This document shows positions 61,919-64,000 of a stretch of DNA of 64,000 nt, in pieces. The stretch comes from Nocardia pseudobrasiliensis NBRC 108224 (lineage in GTDB: Bacteria > Actinomycetota > Actinomycetes > Mycobacteriales > Mycobacteriaceae). Both the position numbers and the translations under genes were made by a program. The DNA is taken from assembly GCF_001613105.1 (NCBI RefSeq), contig NZ_BDBS01000010.1, positions 248,001 to 312,000 of the forward strand, in the 5' to 3' direction. Under the pieces are notes generated by a model, which was not told where the DNA came from, made no database searches, and saw only the letters and a list, made by a program, of their open reading frames with translations. Each line of letters starts with the position of its first letter. The first letter of the stretch is position 1.

Positions 61919-62455
61919 ATGAGCGGGGTCATCATGTCGCGGTTGGTATCCGATGACGGCAGATCGGTCACGATCCGGGTCGACAAGCCGTCTCTCGTGC
62001 CGGGCGGCGGTGCGGTATGCGCCTTCGGGATCGATGGCGGTGCCGCGTCATCCGCATACGGTTCGGACGAGTTGGCTGCGCTGTATCGCGCGCTCATCCA
62101 GATCGGCACACTGTTGGCTCAGGCGAATCAGGACTTCGAGCGGGTTCGTTTCGTCGGCGCGGCCGAGCTGGGCTTTCCGAACCGGGCCGCCGATCGGACC
62201 CTTTGCGCACCGGATATGAATGATGTCGTCGCGGCGCGCATGGTCAGTCACAAGGGCCGACACCACATGATCATCATCGGCACGCCGTACCGGCCCTCCG
62301 GTCAGGAGCTGGCCCTGTGCCCGTTCCGGGTGGACGATCGACCGCTCACGATGGCCGGCGGCTGGGACGGCGTGCATGCGTTGTTGACCGCGGTGCGAAT
62401 GATCGGCGCATGGTTACAGCTGCCCCAGAACTGGCCGTTGAGCACCGCACCCTGA
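61919..62455 (+). CDS. Conserved-looking protein of unknown function
   Basis: A 178-residue protein starting at ATG 61919 with GGAG six bases upstream. It has a beta-rich N-terminus (SRLVSDDGRSVTIRVDKPSL, then AVCAFGIDGGAASSAYGSDE), a helix ELAALYRALIQIGTLLAQAN, and a second similar half (MVSHKGRHHMIIIGTPYRPS, then LCPFRVDDRPLTMAGGWDGV and a helix LLTAVRMIGAWLQL). The two halves look like an internal duplication of a C-F/V-D-beta then helix unit. No known family is recognised. Soluble, without signal peptide. Confidence 0.7.
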   Translation: MSGVIMSRLVSDDGRSVTIRVDKPSLVPGGGAVCAFGIDGGAASSAYGSDELAALYRALIQIGTLLAQANQDFERVRFVGAAELGFPNRAADRTLCAPDMNDVVAARMVSHKGRHHMIIIGTPYRPSGQELALCPFRVDDRPLTMAGGWDGVHALLTAVRMIGAWLQLPQNWPLSTAP

Positions 62456-62627
62456 GCGACTCGCGCGAATTCGGCTCGCCGGGGCCGTGCGAATCTTGAA
62501 ACCGGTCGTCGGACATGGTGTTTGCCCGTCGGTTCGCGCTCGCGAGATGGGCTGCGCACTGGTCCTTTCTGATCGGCGGAAAAATATGCAATGAGCAACT
62601 GTTGCGCAGAGCATTAGTCTGCTAGCC

Positions 62628-62643
62628 TTGGGCATACGCCCAA
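62628..62643. promoter_or_regulatory. Inverted repeat upstream of the TetR gene
   Basis: TTGGGC/GCCCAA, six-base arms around ATAC, 42 bp before the TetR ATG. TTGCGC at 62602 is a possible -35. A plausible autoregulatory operator for the TetR protein; short, so the evidence is limited. Confidence 0.4.
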
Positions 62644-62684
62644 ACTGAACCAGGGCGCCTCGTCGAGGCTCGGTTAGGACTGGC

Positions 62685-63278
62685 ATGGTCACCTCCGCGG
62701 AACAGGGTCGCGAGACACGCGCCCGGCTGATGGACGCGGCGGTCGCATTGATCGCCGAGCACGGCTGGGGTGCGGTGAGCACGCGCATGGTGGCCGAGCG
62801 CGCCGGTTTGCGACCGGGGCTGGTGCACTATCACTTCGACTCGGTGAACGATCTGCTGATCGCCGCGTCGCTGCGGCTGGCCCGCGGGATCGGTTCGGCC
62901 GCGCTCGACGGCGCGCTTTCTCAATCGGGCGACGTGGGCCTGGAGCGGCTGATCGCGATGATCGCGGGGTTCACCGGCGGTGATGCCGACACTCGCGTGA
63001 TGAGCGAAATGATGCTTGCCGCAACGCGATACGAGCGCCTGCGACAAGGGCTGGGCGAGGTGCTGACCGAGTTTCGGGCGGGTGTCGCGGCCTGGCTGCG
63101 AGCCGGGAACGCGGGTACAGACCCGGAGGCGACCGCAGCGGTGCTGGTCGCGACGCTGGACGGGCTGATCCTGCACCGGCTGATCGATCCACAACTGGGC
63201 GGGCTCGATATCCGAGGACCTTTGTGTCGACTGGCCGGGCTGTCCCAGAACGACGGCGAGGGAGAGGAATTCGAATGA
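62685..63278 (+). CDS. TetR-family transcriptional regulator
   Basis: A 197-residue regulator. N-terminal DNA-binding domain: ARLMDAAVALIAEHGWGAVS, then AERAGLRPGLVHYHFDSVND. The C-terminal domain is helical with MSEMMLAATRYERLRQGLG and a BetI/TetR_C_6-like dimer region (AAVLVATLDGLILHRLIDPQ). Its TGA overlaps the ATG of the ABC ATPase gene, so it is the first gene of the transporter operon and probably controls it. Confidence 0.9.
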   Translation: MVTSAEQGRETRARLMDAAVALIAEHGWGAVSTRMVAERAGLRPGLVHYHFDSVNDLLIAASLRLARGIGSAALDGALSQSGDVGLERLIAMIAGFTGGDADTRVMSEMMLAATRYERLRQGLGEVLTEFRAGVAAWLRAGNAGTDPEATAAVLVATLDGLILHRLIDPQLGGLDIRGPLCRLAGLSQNDGEGEEFE

Positions 63279-64000
63279 TCGGCACACCAGAATCCGAGCG
63301 GCGACGCCGAGGTGGTATCCGGCTGGCCGGTGTCGCCAAGACCTACGGCAGCGGAGATGTCGCGGTGCGGGCGCTGCGCGGGATAGACCTCGTGGTCGAG
63401 CCGGGGGAGCTCGTCGCGATCCTGGGCGCCAGCGGTTCCGGCAAGACCACTCTGCTCAATGTGATCGGCGGTATCGAGCAGCCCGACAGTGGTTCGCTTG
63501 TCGTTGCGGGAGAGGACATCTCCGACAGTCATCCGCGCGCGCTCGGTGACTTCCGGCGCGAGCATATCGGTTTCGTGTTCCAGTTCTTCAATCTGATCCC
63601 GAGCCTGACCGCTCGTGAGAACGTCGAGGTGATCATCGAGCTCACCGGTCGCGGCGATCGCTCGAAAGTATCGGATCTGCTGGCGGCGGTGGGATTGTCG
63701 GACCGGGCGGATCACTTCCCCGCGCAGCTGTCCGGCGGGCAGCAGCAGCGGGTCTCCATCGCCCGTGCGCTGGCCACCGATCCGGATCTACTGCTGGCCG
63801 ACGAGCCGACCGGAGCCCTGGATGTGGCGACCGGGCAGGGGGTTCTCGAGTTGCTGCAGCGCACGGCCCGAGAGGGCCGCGGGGTGGTGATGGTGACCCA
63901 CAACGAGGTAGTGGCCGAGATCGCCGATCGGGTAGTGCGCATGCGCGACGGCGCGGTGGTCGCCGACGAGGTCAACGCGACGCCCGCCGAGGCCGCGACG
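63275..64000 (+). CDS. ABC transporter ATP-binding protein, MacB/LolD type (3' partial)
   Basis: 242 codons are present before the window ends. Walker A is GASGSGKTT at residues 51-59, the Q loop is in FVFQFFNLIPSLTARENVEV, the signature is LSGGQQQRVSIARAL, Walker B is LLLADEPTGALD and the switch histidine is in VMVTHN. This is the LolD/MacB subfamily, which pairs with FtsX-like permeases to export lipoproteins, peptides or drugs. The permease gene should lie just right of the window. Confidence 0.92.
   Translation, partial: MIGTPESERRRRGGIRLAGVAKTYGSGDVAVRALRGIDLVVEPGELVAILGASGSGKTTLLNVIGGIEQPDSGSLVVAGEDISDSHPRALGDFRREHIGFVFQFFNLIPSLTARENVEVIIELTGRGDRSKVSDLLAAVGLSDRADHFPAQLSGGQQQRVSIARALATDPDLLLADEPTGALDVATGQGVLELLQRTAREGRGVVMVTHNEVVAEIADRVVRMRDGAVVADEVNATPAEAAT

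Overview
This is a high-GC actinobacterial chromosome segment. It most resembles Nocardia or a close relative among the mycolic-acid Mycobacteriales. The evidence is the order of core genes: YihY/DUF3039/DUF3099, then sigA, ppgK, suhB, cei, DUF4193, DUF3093, dut, DUF3710, an alpha/beta hydrolase, an OB-fold protein, DUF3159, two TrkA proteins, an APC permease, a TRAM methyltransferase and dxs, then RNase D, DUF3000, hemE, cgoX and chdC. From memory this follows the Mycobacterium tuberculosis Rv2676-Rv2709 order, with metabolic genes inserted. Codon use is GC3-rich and GTG starts are common. No tRNA, rRNA, CRISPR array or intact insertion sequence was seen.

0-27 kb is mostly accessory metabolism and transport: an acetate-type symporter (cut by the window edge), a GlxA regulator with a VOC protein and an MFS exporter, the DUF3099/DUF3039/YihY/helicase block, a copper amine oxidase with an APC permease, TetR/SDR and AraC/methyltransferase pairs, a SNF2 helicase with a SWIM protein, a two-part CPA2 antiporter, a rhomboid-like protein, ethanolamine ammonia-lyase (eutBC) and two tandem CPA1 antiporters. 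A YefM/YoeB-type toxin-antitoxin pair lies at 26.7-27.5 kb behind a dense palindromic operator.

27.6-45.4 kb is the conserved core from sigA to dxs. Its unusual parts are RNA-level: perfect inverted repeats with competing pairings lie upstream of sigA, the DUF4193 gene and a SigD/ShbA-like sigma factor. That sigma gene sits between the DUF3159 and TrkA genes.

45.5-53.8 kb holds a secreted protein, a PrrAB-like two-component pair, a remnant of an enoyl-CoA hydratase gene, RNase D, DUF3000, a REP-like repeat cluster and the coproporphyrin-dependent haem genes hemE-cgoX-chdC.

53.9-64 kb is a disturbed region rich in ion and osmotic-stress functions: an MscS channel, a fragment of a CPA1 antiporter, a frameshifted sensor kinase divergent from its response regulator, an EctA-like acetyltransferase without ectBC, a frameshifted secreted protein, two very small membrane proteins, and a CBS-domain gene followed by an ArsB/NhaD-type permease. 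An identical 27-nt leader motif occurs twice, 2.17 kb apart, once before the CBS-permease genes and once before an unknown gene. This is the best candidate in the window for an undescribed cis-regulatory RNA. A TetR/ABC-ATPase operon runs off the right edge.
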